Shown here one piece after another: positions 18,687 through 27,439 of a stretch of 64,000 nt of DNA. Under the pieces are notes generated by a model. It was not told the DNA's origin and did no database searches. It saw only the letters and a list, made by a program, of their open reading frames with translations. The translations under genes were made by a program, and so were the position numbers. The first letter of the stretch is position 1. The number at the start of each line of letters is the position of its first letter. Source of the stretch: Marinobacter sp. es.042 (GTDB taxonomy: Bacteria; Pseudomonadota; Gammaproteobacteria; Pseudomonadales; Oleiphilaceae). Where the stretch lies: positions 3,534,001 to 3,598,000 of the forward strand of contig NZ_LT897781.1 of the NCBI RefSeq assembly GCF_900188315.1. The letters run 5' to 3'.

Positions 18687-19841
18687 ATGACTGAACAGGC
18701 CCCCATCATCATTGTCGGTACCGGGTTGTCCGGCTATTCCCTGGCGCGGGAAATCCGGAAGCAGGACAAGGAAACACCTCTCCTGCTGCTGACCGCCGAC
18801 GATGGCATCAGCTACTCCAAGCCAATGTTGTCCACCGGCTTCACCAAGGGCAAGGACGCCGATGGGCTGGCCCAGGGCGGGACCGACGCCATGGCGGGGC
18901 AGTTGAATGTCCGGATCCGGACATTCGCCACGGTCACCGGCATCGATACCGACGCCCACGAACTGATTCTCGGTGATGAGCGACTTGCTTACAGCAAGCT
19001 GGTCCTGGCCTGGGGCGCCGACGTGATCCGGCTCAGCCTCGACGGTGATGGCCAGGAGCATGTGTTTTCGATCAATGACCTGATGGATTACCGCGCCTTC
19101 CGGGAAGCCCTGGGTGACGGCAAACGGGTGGCGATCATGGGCGCCGGTCTGATTGGCTGTGAATTCGCCAACGACCTTCGAAACGGAGGTTACGAGGTTG
19201 ACGTGATTGCCCCCTCCGAGGAGGTAATGCCGGGGCTGCTGCCGGAGGCGGCCGCCCATGCTGTCCAGCAGGAGCTCGAGAATCTGGGGGTCGGGTTTCA
19301 TCTCGGAACCGTGGTTGATCGGATCGACCGCAGGGGTGACGGGGTCCGTCTGACCCTGGCCAATGGTGAGACTCTGGACGCTGATCTGGTAATTTCCGCT
19401 GTGGGCCTGCGCCCGAGGACCGATCTGGCCCGGGCTGCCGGGCTGGAGACGGCCAGGGGCATCATAGTGAATCGCGCGCTCGAGACTTCCGCGCCGGATG
19501 TCTACGCACTCGGTGATTGCGCCGAAGTTGACGGCCACGTGCTGCTTTATGTCCTGCCGCTGATGGCCTGTTCCCGGGCGCTTGCAAAAACCTTGCTCGG
19601 TGAGCGCACCGAAGTGAGCTATGGCACCATGCCGGTGATGATCAAGACGCCCTGCTGCCCGACCGCCGTCTGTCCACCACCGTCGGAAGCCGAGGGCAAC
19701 TGGGAAGTTGAGCAGGATGGCACCAGCGTCAAGGCGCTGTTCAAGAGCGCCGGGGGCGATGTACTGGGGTTTGCGGTAACCGGAAGCTTTGCCATGGAGA
19801 AGCAGGCCCTGTCTAAGGAAGTGCCACCGATACACGGGTGA
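18687..19841 (+). CDS. rubB: Rubredoxin-NAD(+) reductase
   Basis: The 384-residue FAD enzyme would pass electrons from NAD(P)H to rubredoxin. The N-terminal FAD fold starts IIIVGTGLSGYSLAREIR, the NAD fold is AIMGAGLIGCEFANDL (near 148-163), and the second FAD contact is VYALGDCAEVDG (near 272). CPTAVCPPP close to the C-terminus is typical of AlkT/RubB-type reductases. It forms an operon with rubredoxin and ends with a strong terminator at 19861. Confidence 0.93.
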   Translation: MTEQAPIIIVGTGLSGYSLAREIRKQDKETPLLLLTADDGISYSKPMLSTGFTKGKDADGLAQGGTDAMAGQLNVRIRTFATVTGIDTDAHELILGDERLAYSKLVLAWGADVIRLSLDGDGQEHVFSINDLMDYRAFREALGDGKRVAIMGAGLIGCEFANDLRNGGYEVDVIAPSEEVMPGLLPEAAAHAVQQELENLGVGFHLGTVVDRIDRRGDGVRLTLANGETLDADLVISAVGLRPRTDLARAAGLETARGIIVNRALETSAPDVYALGDCAEVDGHVLLYVLPLMACSRALAKTLLGERTEVSYGTMPVMIKTPCCPTAVCPPPSEAEGNWEVEQDGTSVKALFKSAGGDVLGFAVTGSFAMEKQALSKEVPPIHG

Positions 19842-19860
19842 TGTACCCGCTCCCATTCCA

Positions 19861-19889
19861 CAGCCCCGTTATCCCGGGGCTGTTTTCTT
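19861..19889 (+). terminator. Rho-independent terminator after rubB
   Basis: CAGCCCCG-TTAT-CCCGGGGCTG is a GC-rich hairpin followed by TTTTCTTT. It separates the rubredoxin operon from tesB. Confidence 0.85.
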
Positions 19890-19975
19890 TCAGCCAGCGA
19901 CGGCTTTTGATTGCGAAATCTCGCCGCTTGCGGTAGAAAACTCCTTCGTGTGCTAACGAAATCACAGGAGCAGGC

Positions 19976-20833
19976 ATGCTTGAGGTAACCAAGAAACTGG
20001 TGGAGTTGCTGGATCTCTCGCCCATCGGTGACGACCATTTCCAGGGGGACAGCGAGGATCTGGGCTTTCCCAACGTGTTTGGCGGGCAGGTTCTTGGCCA
20101 GGCGCTGATGGCGGCCAGCCGAACCGTTGAAGGTCGCCTTTGCCACTCCCTCCATGCCTACTTTTTGCGCCCCGGCAATCAGGACATGCCTATCGACTAC
20201 GAGGTCCAGCGGGTCCGTGATGGTGGCAGTTTCTCGGTACGTCGGGTGATTGCCCGCCAGGACGGCAAGGAAATCCTGACCGGTTCCATGTCGTTCCAGG
20301 TAGCCGAGGAAGGATTCGAGCATCAGTTGACCATGCCGGATGCGCCGGAGCCGGAAACGCTCCGCTCAGAACAGGAATGGGGCGAGCTGCTGGCGCCCCA
20401 GGTGCCGGAAAAAATGCGGCCAATTCTGACCCGAGACCGCCCGATCGAGATCCGCCCGGTGAACCCGGTCAATCCCCTGAAACCAGAGAAGCGACCGCCC
20501 CACAAGCAGAGCTGGTTCCGGGCCCAGGGGCATCTGCCGGACGATCCCGTGCTTCACCGTTGCCTGCTCACTTACGCATCGGATTTCCAGTTCCTCGGGA
20601 CTTCCCTGAACCCGCACGGTCTGACATTCATGAGCAAGGGGCTGCAGGTGGCCAGCCTTGATCACTCGATCTGGTTCCACCGGGATTTCCGCATGGACGA
20701 ATGGCTGTTGTATGACAAGGACAGCCCGAGCGCCTCGGCCGGACGTGGGTTCAATCGGGGCAATTTCTTCAACCGGGACGGTGTGTTGGTGGCATCCACT
20801 ACCCAGGAAGCGCTGATTCGGCAGAGGACCTAG
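19976..20833 (+). CDS. tesB: Acyl-CoA thioesterase II
   Basis: The 285-residue protein is a double hotdog-fold thioesterase that releases fatty acids from acyl-CoA in the cytoplasm. Family features are FGGQVLGQALMAA and HSLHAYFLRPGN in the first hotdog, and FLGTSLNPHG...SLDHSIWFH...WLLYDKDSPSA...GRGF in the second, which holds the catalytic Asp/Thr/Gln set in TesB. AGGAG precedes ATG 19976. Its place after the rubredoxin operon suits a lipid or alkane theme, but a terminator separates them. Confidence 0.94.
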   Translation: MLEVTKKLVELLDLSPIGDDHFQGDSEDLGFPNVFGGQVLGQALMAASRTVEGRLCHSLHAYFLRPGNQDMPIDYEVQRVRDGGSFSVRRVIARQDGKEILTGSMSFQVAEEGFEHQLTMPDAPEPETLRSEQEWGELLAPQVPEKMRPILTRDRPIEIRPVNPVNPLKPEKRPPHKQSWFRAQGHLPDDPVLHRCLLTYASDFQFLGTSLNPHGLTFMSKGLQVASLDHSIWFHRDFRMDEWLLYDKDSPSASAGRGFNRGNFFNRDGVLVASTTQEALIRQRT

Positions 20834-20837
20834 CGGG

Positions 20838-23396
20838 TTATCCCAATTTGCGCTGGTCCGGCTGCTGGTGATTCTGATCCAGCCATTCCATCATTTCGTC
20901 GAAGGGCAGTGGCGGTGTCAGCAGGTATCCCTGAATCATGTCGCACCCCATGTCCCTGAGCAGCTTCGCTGTGACGTCATCCTCGACACCTTCTGCCACC
21001 ACCTGATAGCCAAGGCTGTGACACATCTCGATGGTGGTCTGGACAATCACCCGGTCTTCCGCCTCGGTGGTCAGTTCGGTGACCAGTGAACGATCAATCT
21101 TGACCTCGCTCGCAGGTAGCTGCTTGATGTAAGAGAGCGAGGAATAGCCGGACCCGAAGTCATCAATCGACACCGGGATTCCGGTCGCACTGAGTGAGTT
21201 CAGCGCCCGGAGGGAGTTGGCCGGGTCCTGCATCATGGACGTTTCCGTTACTTCAAAAATGATTGCGCCCTGGTGGCTGTGGTAGCTGTTCATCAGGCGT
21301 TGCACAAAAATGGGAAAATCCGGTTCGCGCAGGTTGTTGGGCGAAATATTGATGGATATGTTCAGGGGCCAGCCGCGCTCCAACAATCGCGAGCGCAGGT
21401 TCAGTGATTGCTCAAGTACCCATCGGGTCAGCGGTTTGATCAGCCCGCTCTGTTCTGCAAGGGTGACAATCTCATCGGCGCGGATCGGTTTTGACCGGCC
21501 AGGCCAGCGTATGAGAACTTCAATCCCAACGATACACCCTGTTTTCAGGCTCTGCTTGGGTTGCATGAACAGCGCCAACTCATTGGTATTGAGGGCGTGT
21601 CGGAGTTCCGAGACCAAGGTCAGCCGGTCAGCGCTGTAAGAGTCTTTCTTGGATTTGTAATAGGCAATGCCCCGCTCCCGAGCAGAATCCGATCCTTCTG
21701 CGATTACCGCCCGCCGTATCAGGGTGTTGGCGTCCGTTCCGTGCTCCGGGAAGATTGCCACCCCAAGCCTGGGGTCCAGGGGAATCTGCATGCCCAGATA
21801 GTCGACCGGGTAGCGGATGCCTTCGAGGGCTTTGAGAATGGCCCTTGGCACAGAGCCTGTGGCATCAGCATCGACAATAAATGCAAATGTTTGCGGATCC
21901 AGTGACGCCAGGTAGAAATTGCGGTGGTCACTTTGTTCGACAGGTATGGCTCCCGGAAGCTCCCGCGCAACAGCATTGTAGTGTTTGGATGCCAGCTCCA
22001 GAATCCGGTCGCTGTTCCGGTGGCCGAGCGTCTTGGTGACCGACTGCAGGTTGTTCAGGTGGATGATGGCAACGCCATAACGCCGCTCCGGGCTGCGCAG
22101 CATCAGGTCATTCAGCATCATCTCCAGGCTGCCACGGTTCGGAAGACCGGTGAGGGGATTATGCAGTGCATGATCCATCAGCTTCAGCTCCGCCGACCGC
22201 CTTGCCGCCAGGGCCTTCAGTTCCGCTTCTCTGGCTTCGACCTTGTCCTGCCGTTCCTGGTAAAGCCTGGCTGCGAGAGCCAGCGTAAGCAAGATGGCTT
22301 CCAATGCCGATCCTATCTGCATGCCGTATGTGGTCACGAAGTTGTTGGGCAACAGGCCATATTTGTTGGCTGCCGTTATTGCGCTGCCCAGTGTGAGTGC
22401 TGCCCATGCCACCGTGTAATAACCGGCCTGTGGGTTGCCCTTCCACCATTGAACCGGCCCCAGAACAGTGAGCAGCAGGCAACTGGGTATTGCCAGGGCC
22501 ACCGTGAGCCGACTACCCGTGCTGTAATCCACGAAGAAGGTCATCAAGGCCACCACTGCATTCACTGAGATCATGAGCAGCACGAGCCGGTTCAGGTAGG
22601 GGCCTGTGTACTGGAGTTTCAAAAACGAACGGGAGAACACCAGAGTGAAAAGCAAAGAGAAAGGCACCGCCAGCAACATTATCTGATTCTGCAGATCCGG
22701 GCTGTTCGGCCAAAGAAACTGGAACGTGGTGCCGTTCAGACTGGCGATCAACACCAGATAGCCCAGAGTTGAGAGCACGTAGAGCAGGTATACCGTCTCC
22801 CGCAGAGCGGCGAAGATAAACAGATTGAAAAAAATGACTGTGATTAGAATGCCGTAATAGAGCGAATGCATCTGGTCTTCGGTGGAGGAATGCTCGAAGA
22901 ACGCCTGGGCATTCCATAGTCTGATCGGAATCTGCATTGCACCCTCGGTGCGGACCTCCAGCAAAATTTCATACTCGCTGGCGATGCTTTGTTCGAAGGG
23001 GAACAGGAAATGCCGGTGCAATATCGGACGTTGCTCGAACGGTAGGTGATCTCCGGTCTCGAAGCGCCGCGCGATTCGGTCGTTTTCAAGCAGGTGGAAA
23101 GTGAGTTTGTCCAACTGTGAGTAGCGAACCTCGAGGAGGTTGATGCTCGCCGGATCGGATACCGGAAACCGGAGCCAGACGGTATCACGGATGTAGCCAA
23201 AATTCGGACTTTCTTCCTCGAGGGTTTGCCAAGCGTCTGAGGCCATGGCTTCACCGGCCGTCAGGTTGTTATCCGGGGCGGCGCGCAGATACTCGATCTG
23301 CGGAACATAGGAAACTCCAGCCCCGAGGGATGGGGCGGACAGACCCGATAACAGCAGCAGCGTTATCAGTAAACGAAGCCAGAAAGTGGATGCCAC
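20838..23396 (-). CDS. 7TMR-DISM sensor with degenerate GGDEF and EAL domains, likely c-di-GMP phosphodiesterase
   Basis: The 852-residue protein has a signal peptide (ending LGAG, about 26), an extracytoplasmic 7TMR-DISM extracellular domain (about 30-175) and seven hydrophobic segments (about 180-375). A short coiled coil (ERQDKVEAREAELKALAARR) leads to a GGDEF-like domain, which lacks GGDEF (the site reads LDPQTF). The EAL domain keeps all key residues, with EVL in place of EAL: GIEVLIRW, NISPNN, FEVTETS, IDDFGSGYSS and EVKIDRS. It is probably an active phosphodiesterase that senses a periplasmic carbohydrate or similar ligand. Five bases separate it from convergent tesB. Confidence 0.87.
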   Translation of the reverse strand: MASTFWLRLLITLLLLSGLSAPSLGAGVSYVPQIEYLRAAPDNNLTAGEAMASDAWQTLEEESPNFGYIRDTVWLRFPVSDPASINLLEVRYSQLDKLTFHLLENDRIARRFETGDHLPFEQRPILHRHFLFPFEQSIASEYEILLEVRTEGAMQIPIRLWNAQAFFEHSSTEDQMHSLYYGILITVIFFNLFIFAALRETVYLLYVLSTLGYLVLIASLNGTTFQFLWPNSPDLQNQIMLLAVPFSLLFTLVFSRSFLKLQYTGPYLNRLVLLMISVNAVVALMTFFVDYSTGSRLTVALAIPSCLLLTVLGPVQWWKGNPQAGYYTVAWAALTLGSAITAANKYGLLPNNFVTTYGMQIGSALEAILLTLALAARLYQERQDKVEAREAELKALAARRSAELKLMDHALHNPLTGLPNRGSLEMMLNDLMLRSPERRYGVAIIHLNNLQSVTKTLGHRNSDRILELASKHYNAVARELPGAIPVEQSDHRNFYLASLDPQTFAFIVDADATGSVPRAILKALEGIRYPVDYLGMQIPLDPRLGVAIFPEHGTDANTLIRRAVIAEGSDSARERGIAYYKSKKDSYSADRLTLVSELRHALNTNELALFMQPKQSLKTGCIVGIEVLIRWPGRSKPIRADEIVTLAEQSGLIKPLTRWVLEQSLNLRSRLLERGWPLNISINISPNNLREPDFPIFVQRLMNSYHSHQGAIIFEVTETSMMQDPANSLRALNSLSATGIPVSIDDFGSGYSSLSYIKQLPASEVKIDRSLVTELTTEAEDRVIVQTTIEMCHSLGYQVVAEGVEDDVTAKLLRDMGCDMIQGYLLTPPLPFDEMMEWLDQNHQQPDQRKLG

Positions 23397-23499
23397 GTCG
23401 TACCGTTTTGATTGTCGTTTTCCAAAGGAGTATGGCGTGTCGCCTTTGGCGGCTCAAGTCACCGGCAGGCCCTGTTTGGCAAATTTTTGTAGCCGGGGC

Positions 23500-23946
23500 T
23501 CACACCTGCTCGAGCCATGATCGGACCCAGGGCAGTGCATCGGCTTCAGGCTCCATGGTTTCCAGGGCATCAATCCTGAGCGTGTCTCCGACCTTACGTG
23601 CGGAGGTCTCGTAGAGCGCTTCCTCCATGAGGTCGCCGGCGCCACAGAAAGTATCTCCGTAGGAGCTGTCTCCGAGAACGATAATGCCAAACGGCCGACC
23701 CGGTTGTTGGGGCAGCTGATCCCGCAGGTCCAGGTAGAAGGGCAGCAGATTGGCCGGAAGCTCGCCCTGTCCGGTTGTCGATGTGCATACGAGTAGCGCA
23801 TCGTTGTTCGACGTGATGTCATCCAGTACCGGGTTTTCCAACACGGTCACGTGGTGGCCTTCCCCCTCAAGCTCTTTCTTGAGAGTTCTGGCTGTCAGGA
23901 GCGCGCCACCATAGACGCTGCCCACCAGGATTCTGATTGATGTCAT
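23500..23946 (-). CDS. Flavodoxin-like protein, MioC type
   Basis: The 148-residue protein has an FMN-binding flavodoxin fold: the phosphate loop region GSVYGGALLTAR near residue 9, CTSTTGQGELPANLLPF near 53-69, and LGDSSYGDTFCGAGDLMEEAL near 91. These are the MioC/short-chain flavodoxin signatures. It would carry electrons in the cytoplasm; the partner is unknown. It lies between two c-di-GMP genes on the same strand with modest gaps of 78 and 103 bases, and no obvious functional link. Confidence 0.85.
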   Translation of the reverse strand: MTSIRILVGSVYGGALLTARTLKKELEGEGHHVTVLENPVLDDITSNNDALLVCTSTTGQGELPANLLPFYLDLRDQLPQQPGRPFGIIVLGDSSYGDTFCGAGDLMEEALYETSARKVGDTLRIDALETMEPEADALPWVRSWLEQV

Positions 23947-24024
23947 AGTTTATCCATTCGTCGCTCAGGAATGACCATACGGTCTCTCGGTGCCGCACGA
24001 TAATAGCGGGAGTGCTTTGCCGCC

Positions 24025-25128
24025 TCAAGGAGACGGCGAAGGCGAAGATTCGGTTTCCTGGCTTCGGACCCGAGGTGCTATCCGATTGCGGCCGGATTCC
24101 TTGGCATTGTAGAGATGCAGGTCGGCCTGCTTGAGCAGATCGTCCAGTGAACGGGCCTTGGCAATGGAGCAGACGCCGGCGCTGATGGTGACCGGTAATG
24201 CCTGATCCCTGAACTGGAATGGATGCCTGGACACATTCGAACGCAACCGCTCTGCCAGAGTCAGTGCCTGCAGCAGGGAGGTGTCCGGCAATAACACCAG
24301 AAACTCCTCACCACCCCAGCGGGCAGCGACATCCGCCTGCCGGATCACCGTTCTGATCAGTCCGGCGAACTCGCGCAGGACGTCATCACCGGCATCGTGG
24401 CCAAACTGGTCGTTAATCTGTTTAAACAGGTCCAGATCGATCAGGGCAATGGAGAAGTGGTGGCCGGAACGCTGGTAACGGGAAAACTCCATCGCCAGAC
24501 GATTCTGCATGTCGCGCCGGTTGGCCAGCCCGGTGAGTTCGTCTGTTCGTGCTGCATGCTCATGGGTTTCGGCGAGGGTGAGAAGTTCATTGCGTGCCTT
24601 CAGGCGGCTGGCTTCAAGCACGAAACAGAAAATGGATTCGAAGGTCAGGGCTGCGAAAAAACGGATCTTGAAATCCATGCTGTATTCCGCGGAGACCAGA
24701 GGAAGGCCGGGAAACTGGAACACCACGACGGCCACGAGGTAGCAGAACAGCAGAACCGCCGTACCGGTTTTCAGATCGGTCAGGTAGAACAGCAACGGTG
24801 GAAAGACATAAAACCAGAGTGGTCCGGTGTTGCTCTCGCCGCCTGAGGCGATCAGGTAGGTGAAAAGCAGCCCCACAATCACGATCATCCCCGCTTTCTG
24901 GCGGGCACGGTTTCCGGTGCTGGCGAAGTACAGCATGTTCAGCGCAATCAGACCGATGAAGAACCAGAGTACCCAGGCATGGGTCGAGTGCCCGGCGAAC
25001 CAGGCTTTGATACCGATGCCCACAAGAAAAGCGATGGCGGTTACCGAGAGCCAGGTAAGCAGACGCGAGACCTGAGCGTCTTCCCGTTCGCCGGCAGCAA
25101 GCTGCCCGGAGGAAGGTGAATGGGGCAT
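24025..25128 (-). CDS. Membrane diguanylate cyclase (GGDEF)
   Basis: The 367-residue protein has about six hydrophobic segments (28-170) with short loops, then a GGDEF domain. The active site GGEEF is at 272-276, and the product-inhibition I-site RQAD at 263-266 has the usual five-residue spacing. DELTGLANRR and IDLDLFKQINDQFGHDAGD are also intact. It should make c-di-GMP from GTP and be feedback-inhibited. The signal sensed by the membrane part is unknown. It is divergent from the Pit gene across a 208-base gap. Confidence 0.92.
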   Translation of the reverse strand: MPHSPSSGQLAAGEREDAQVSRLLTWLSVTAIAFLVGIGIKAWFAGHSTHAWVLWFFIGLIALNMLYFASTGNRARQKAGMIVIVGLLFTYLIASGGESNTGPLWFYVFPPLLFYLTDLKTGTAVLLFCYLVAVVVFQFPGLPLVSAEYSMDFKIRFFAALTFESIFCFVLEASRLKARNELLTLAETHEHAARTDELTGLANRRDMQNRLAMEFSRYQRSGHHFSIALIDLDLFKQINDQFGHDAGDDVLREFAGLIRTVIRQADVAARWGGEEFLVLLPDTSLLQALTLAERLRSNVSRHPFQFRDQALPVTISAGVCSIAKARSLDDLLKQADLHLYNAKESGRNRIAPRVRSQETESSPSPSP

Positions 25129-25220
25129 GGGAACCTTATTTTGCTGTTTTTGTAATTTTAACGCTTCTTTTCGGATTTATGAGTCAATTTAGTGCGTTTT
25201 TGCACTCCCGTCTGTGATGT

Positions 25221-25321
25221 GTTTAGTCTGTGTGAATTGTGACCGTTTTATTTCATTTTCATGTCAAAAAAATTATAGTTGCCGCGCGACAGCGTTCGCC
25301 TCTAATCCTCACAGACTAAAC
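25221..25321. repeat. Perfect 12-bp inverted repeat upstream of pit
   Basis: GTTTAGTCTGTG (25221-25232) and CACAGACTAAAC (25310-25321) are exact reverse complements 77 bases apart. The second copy ends 15 bases before the Pit start codon, so base-pairing in a leader RNA could affect translation, or both could be protein sites. The remainder of the 208-base gap is AT-rich and holds no clear gene. Confidence 0.5.
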
Positions 25322-25336
25322 GAGACCTGATCTGTT

Positions 25337-26896
25337 ATGGCCCGTTCGAGCGGATTCCTGGATACCCTTCTCACCAGTCCTACCACGGAACGATACAGGG
25401 TCGGCATTAGCCTGCTTTTCCTGCTTGGCGTGTGGCTGACTGTCGGATCTTTCAGTCAGGGAATGCCTAACAATATGCTGCTGATGGCCGCTGCGGTTAT
25501 TGGCGGTTACATGGCGATCAATATCGGCGCGAATGACGTTGCCAACAACGTTGGGCCTGCTGTTGGTTCCGGGGCCCTGTCCCTGGGTGCGGCCGTGGTG
25601 ATTGCCGCCATTTTTGAAGCAAGCGGCGCAATCATTGCCGGCGGTGACGTGGTTTCCACCATCAAGGGCGGTATCATCGATCCCTCGAGCCTTGAAGAAG
25701 GCCGGGCTTTTGTCTGGTTGATGACCGCAGCCTTGCTGGCGGGTGCGCTCTGGTTGAACCTGGCCACCTGGATGGGAGCCCCGGTTTCCACGACGCACTC
25801 CATCGTTGGGGGTGTTCTCGGCGCGGGTATCGCTGCCGGCGGCTGGGGTATCGCTGACTGGGCGGTGATGGCCAAGATTGCTGCCAGTTGGGTGATTTCC
25901 CCGGTTCTTGGTGGTGCGCTGGCGGCCCTGTTCCTGTTCGCGATCAAGAAGACCGTGCTTTATCGCAAGGAGGTCATTCCGGCGGCCCGCACGTTCGTGC
26001 CCTGGTTGGTCGCAATTATGGCCTGGGCTTTCGGCACCTATCTGATGATCAAAGGCGTCAAGAAAATCGTCAAAGTCGATTTTATGGAAGCGACTCTGAT
26101 CGGCCTCGCTGCCGCCGCCGTGGTGTTCTTTGTCATGCGTACCCTGGTGGGTCGCATGGCCTCGACCATGGAAAACAGCTCCGCCGGGGTAAACACCCTG
26201 TTCACCTGGCCGCTGATCTTTGCCGCGGCGCTGCTGAGCTTCGCTCATGGCGCCAACGACGTGGCTAACGCCATTGGTCCGCTGGCTGCGATTAACGATG
26301 CCCTCTCGGCTGATTCGGTGGTCATGTCAGCGAGCATTCCCCTGTGGGTGATGATGGTGGGTGCCCTGGGTCTGGCCGTTGGCCTGATGTTGTTTGGGCC
26401 ACGCCTGATCAAGACCGTTGGCAGTGAAATCACCGAGCTGGATAAGACTCGGGCGTTCTGCATCGCGCTTTCGGCAGCGCTCACGGTGATCCTTGCGTCT
26501 CAGCTTGGCCTGCCTGTCAGCTCCACCCATATCGCGATTGGTGGCGTGTTCGGCGTTGGCTTTCTCCGGGAGTACCTGAAGTCCAACTACGCAACCCAGC
26601 TGCACAAGATCATGGAGCACCATGATCCTGCCGAGCAGGAGCGTCTCAGGCCGTTCCTGGATGATTTCCGCAATGCGTCGGTTGAGGAGATGGAGAACCT
26701 GCTCAAGCGGGCCAAGAAGAAAAAGCAGGTTCCTCTGTCCAAGTCCGAGCGCAAACGCCTGAAAAAGATCTACCGGGAAGAATTGGTGAAGCGTTCACAT
26801 CTGGTGCGTATTGCCGCGGCCTGGATCATCACCGTACCGGCATCGGCCATTATGGCTGCGATTCTGTTCTTCACCCTGCGGGGCTTGTTGATCTGA
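25337..26896 (+). CDS. pit: Inorganic phosphate transporter, PiT family
   Basis: The 519-residue membrane protein has ten or more hydrophobic segments and the duplicated PiT signature: GANDVANNVGPAVGSGAL near residue 65 and GANDVANAIGPLAAI near 307. PVSTTHS and PVSSTHI are the paired motifs further along each repeat. It would import phosphate, probably as a metal-phosphate complex, with protons or sodium. A soluble basic loop of ~100 residues precedes the last membrane segment. The gene is monocistronic or paired with the small protein 89 bases downstream. No Pho box was found upstream. Confidence 0.92.
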   Translation: MARSSGFLDTLLTSPTTERYRVGISLLFLLGVWLTVGSFSQGMPNNMLLMAAAVIGGYMAINIGANDVANNVGPAVGSGALSLGAAVVIAAIFEASGAIIAGGDVVSTIKGGIIDPSSLEEGRAFVWLMTAALLAGALWLNLATWMGAPVSTTHSIVGGVLGAGIAAGGWGIADWAVMAKIAASWVISPVLGGALAALFLFAIKKTVLYRKEVIPAARTFVPWLVAIMAWAFGTYLMIKGVKKIVKVDFMEATLIGLAAAAVVFFVMRTLVGRMASTMENSSAGVNTLFTWPLIFAAALLSFAHGANDVANAIGPLAAINDALSADSVVMSASIPLWVMMVGALGLAVGLMLFGPRLIKTVGSEITELDKTRAFCIALSAALTVILASQLGLPVSSTHIAIGGVFGVGFLREYLKSNYATQLHKIMEHHDPAEQERLRPFLDDFRNASVEEMENLLKRAKKKKQVPLSKSERKRLKKIYREELVKRSHLVRIAAAWIITVPASAIMAAILFFTLRGLLI

Positions 26897-26941
26897 CCGG
26901 GCTGGTTGTATAAACCGAGTTTGGTCATACTATCTGTAAAA

Positions 26942-26958
26942 AGGGGTGTTCCACCCCT
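26942..26958. terminator. Hairpin after pit, possible weak terminator
   Basis: AGGGGTG-TTC-CACCCCT is a perfect 7-bp stem between pit and the next small gene. It is preceded by A-rich sequence but not followed by a T-run on the plus strand, so it may only attenuate. Confidence 0.35.
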
Positions 26959-26985
26959 CAAGCCTATTTGTCCGTGGAGTGAAGT

Positions 26986-27252
26986 ATGAGTTCATCCGTT
27001 GAAGGCCGTCAGGCGAAGATGATTAATGAGCTGAGGACCTTCATCAAGAAGGTTTTGAGCGACCCGACCATTGCCGTCAAGTCCATGGAGATTGCTCGCA
27101 AGCACCGGGGCCAGCCGAATGCCGAGGAGCTGATTGCGCAGGAAATCAGTGCCAGCACCAATATCCGGATTCCCGAGAACTGGAGTGAGGCGGATAAGAT
27201 GTTCCTGGATATCATCCATGATGTTCTGGATGATGAAGAGGCCCTGTACTAA
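26986..27252 (+). CDS. Hypothetical 88-residue protein
   Basis: A small, charged, soluble protein with no signal peptide, membrane segment or cysteine. It appears alpha-helical: a basic N-terminal half and an acidic C-terminus (DIIHDVLDDEEALY). The start follows TGGAGTGAAGT, a good ribosome binding site. I do not recognise a family. The frame uses the same codon style as its neighbours, so it is likely a real gene. It is followed by palindromic element 1. Confidence 0.65.
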   Translation: MSSSVEGRQAKMINELRTFIKKVLSDPTIAVKSMEIARKHRGQPNAEELIAQEISASTNIRIPENWSEADKMFLDIIHDVLDDEEALY

Positions 27253-27279
27253 GGCCTTGTCTGCAGGCTTGGGAGAAGC

Positions 27280-27386
27280 GAGCCGGGCGGGGGATAGTTC
27301 AAAAACACGCTGTGAATACGTCCCTGTACGCTTGGCTCCGCCATCCCTGGCTCCGCACAGTTTTTGAACCATCCCCCGCCCAGCTC
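27280..27386 (+). repeat. Palindromic element, copy 1
   Basis: Outer arms at 27280-27306 and 27360-27386 pair at 25 of 27 positions; the two mismatches become G-U pairs in minus-strand RNA. The 53-base centre holds hairpin A (27317-27328, TACG-TCCC-TGTA) and hairpin B (27340-27351, GCCA-TCCC-TGGC), joined by GCTTG. It lies between two convergent genes. See copies at 29672, 39244, 41720 and 56933. Confidence 0.85.
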
Positions 27387-27439
27387 ACCTGAGCCATGGT
27401 TGTGGCCTAAAATCGCCATGGCTAAGTCTTTTGGACTCT

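Noticed and set aside
18459..19856. A 465-codon minus-strand open frame
   Set aside because: It is antisense to rubredoxin and its reductase, both with complete cofactor motifs.
25129..25336. Pho box before pit
   Set aside because: No pair of CTGTCAT-like heptamers with four-base spacing is present on either strand.
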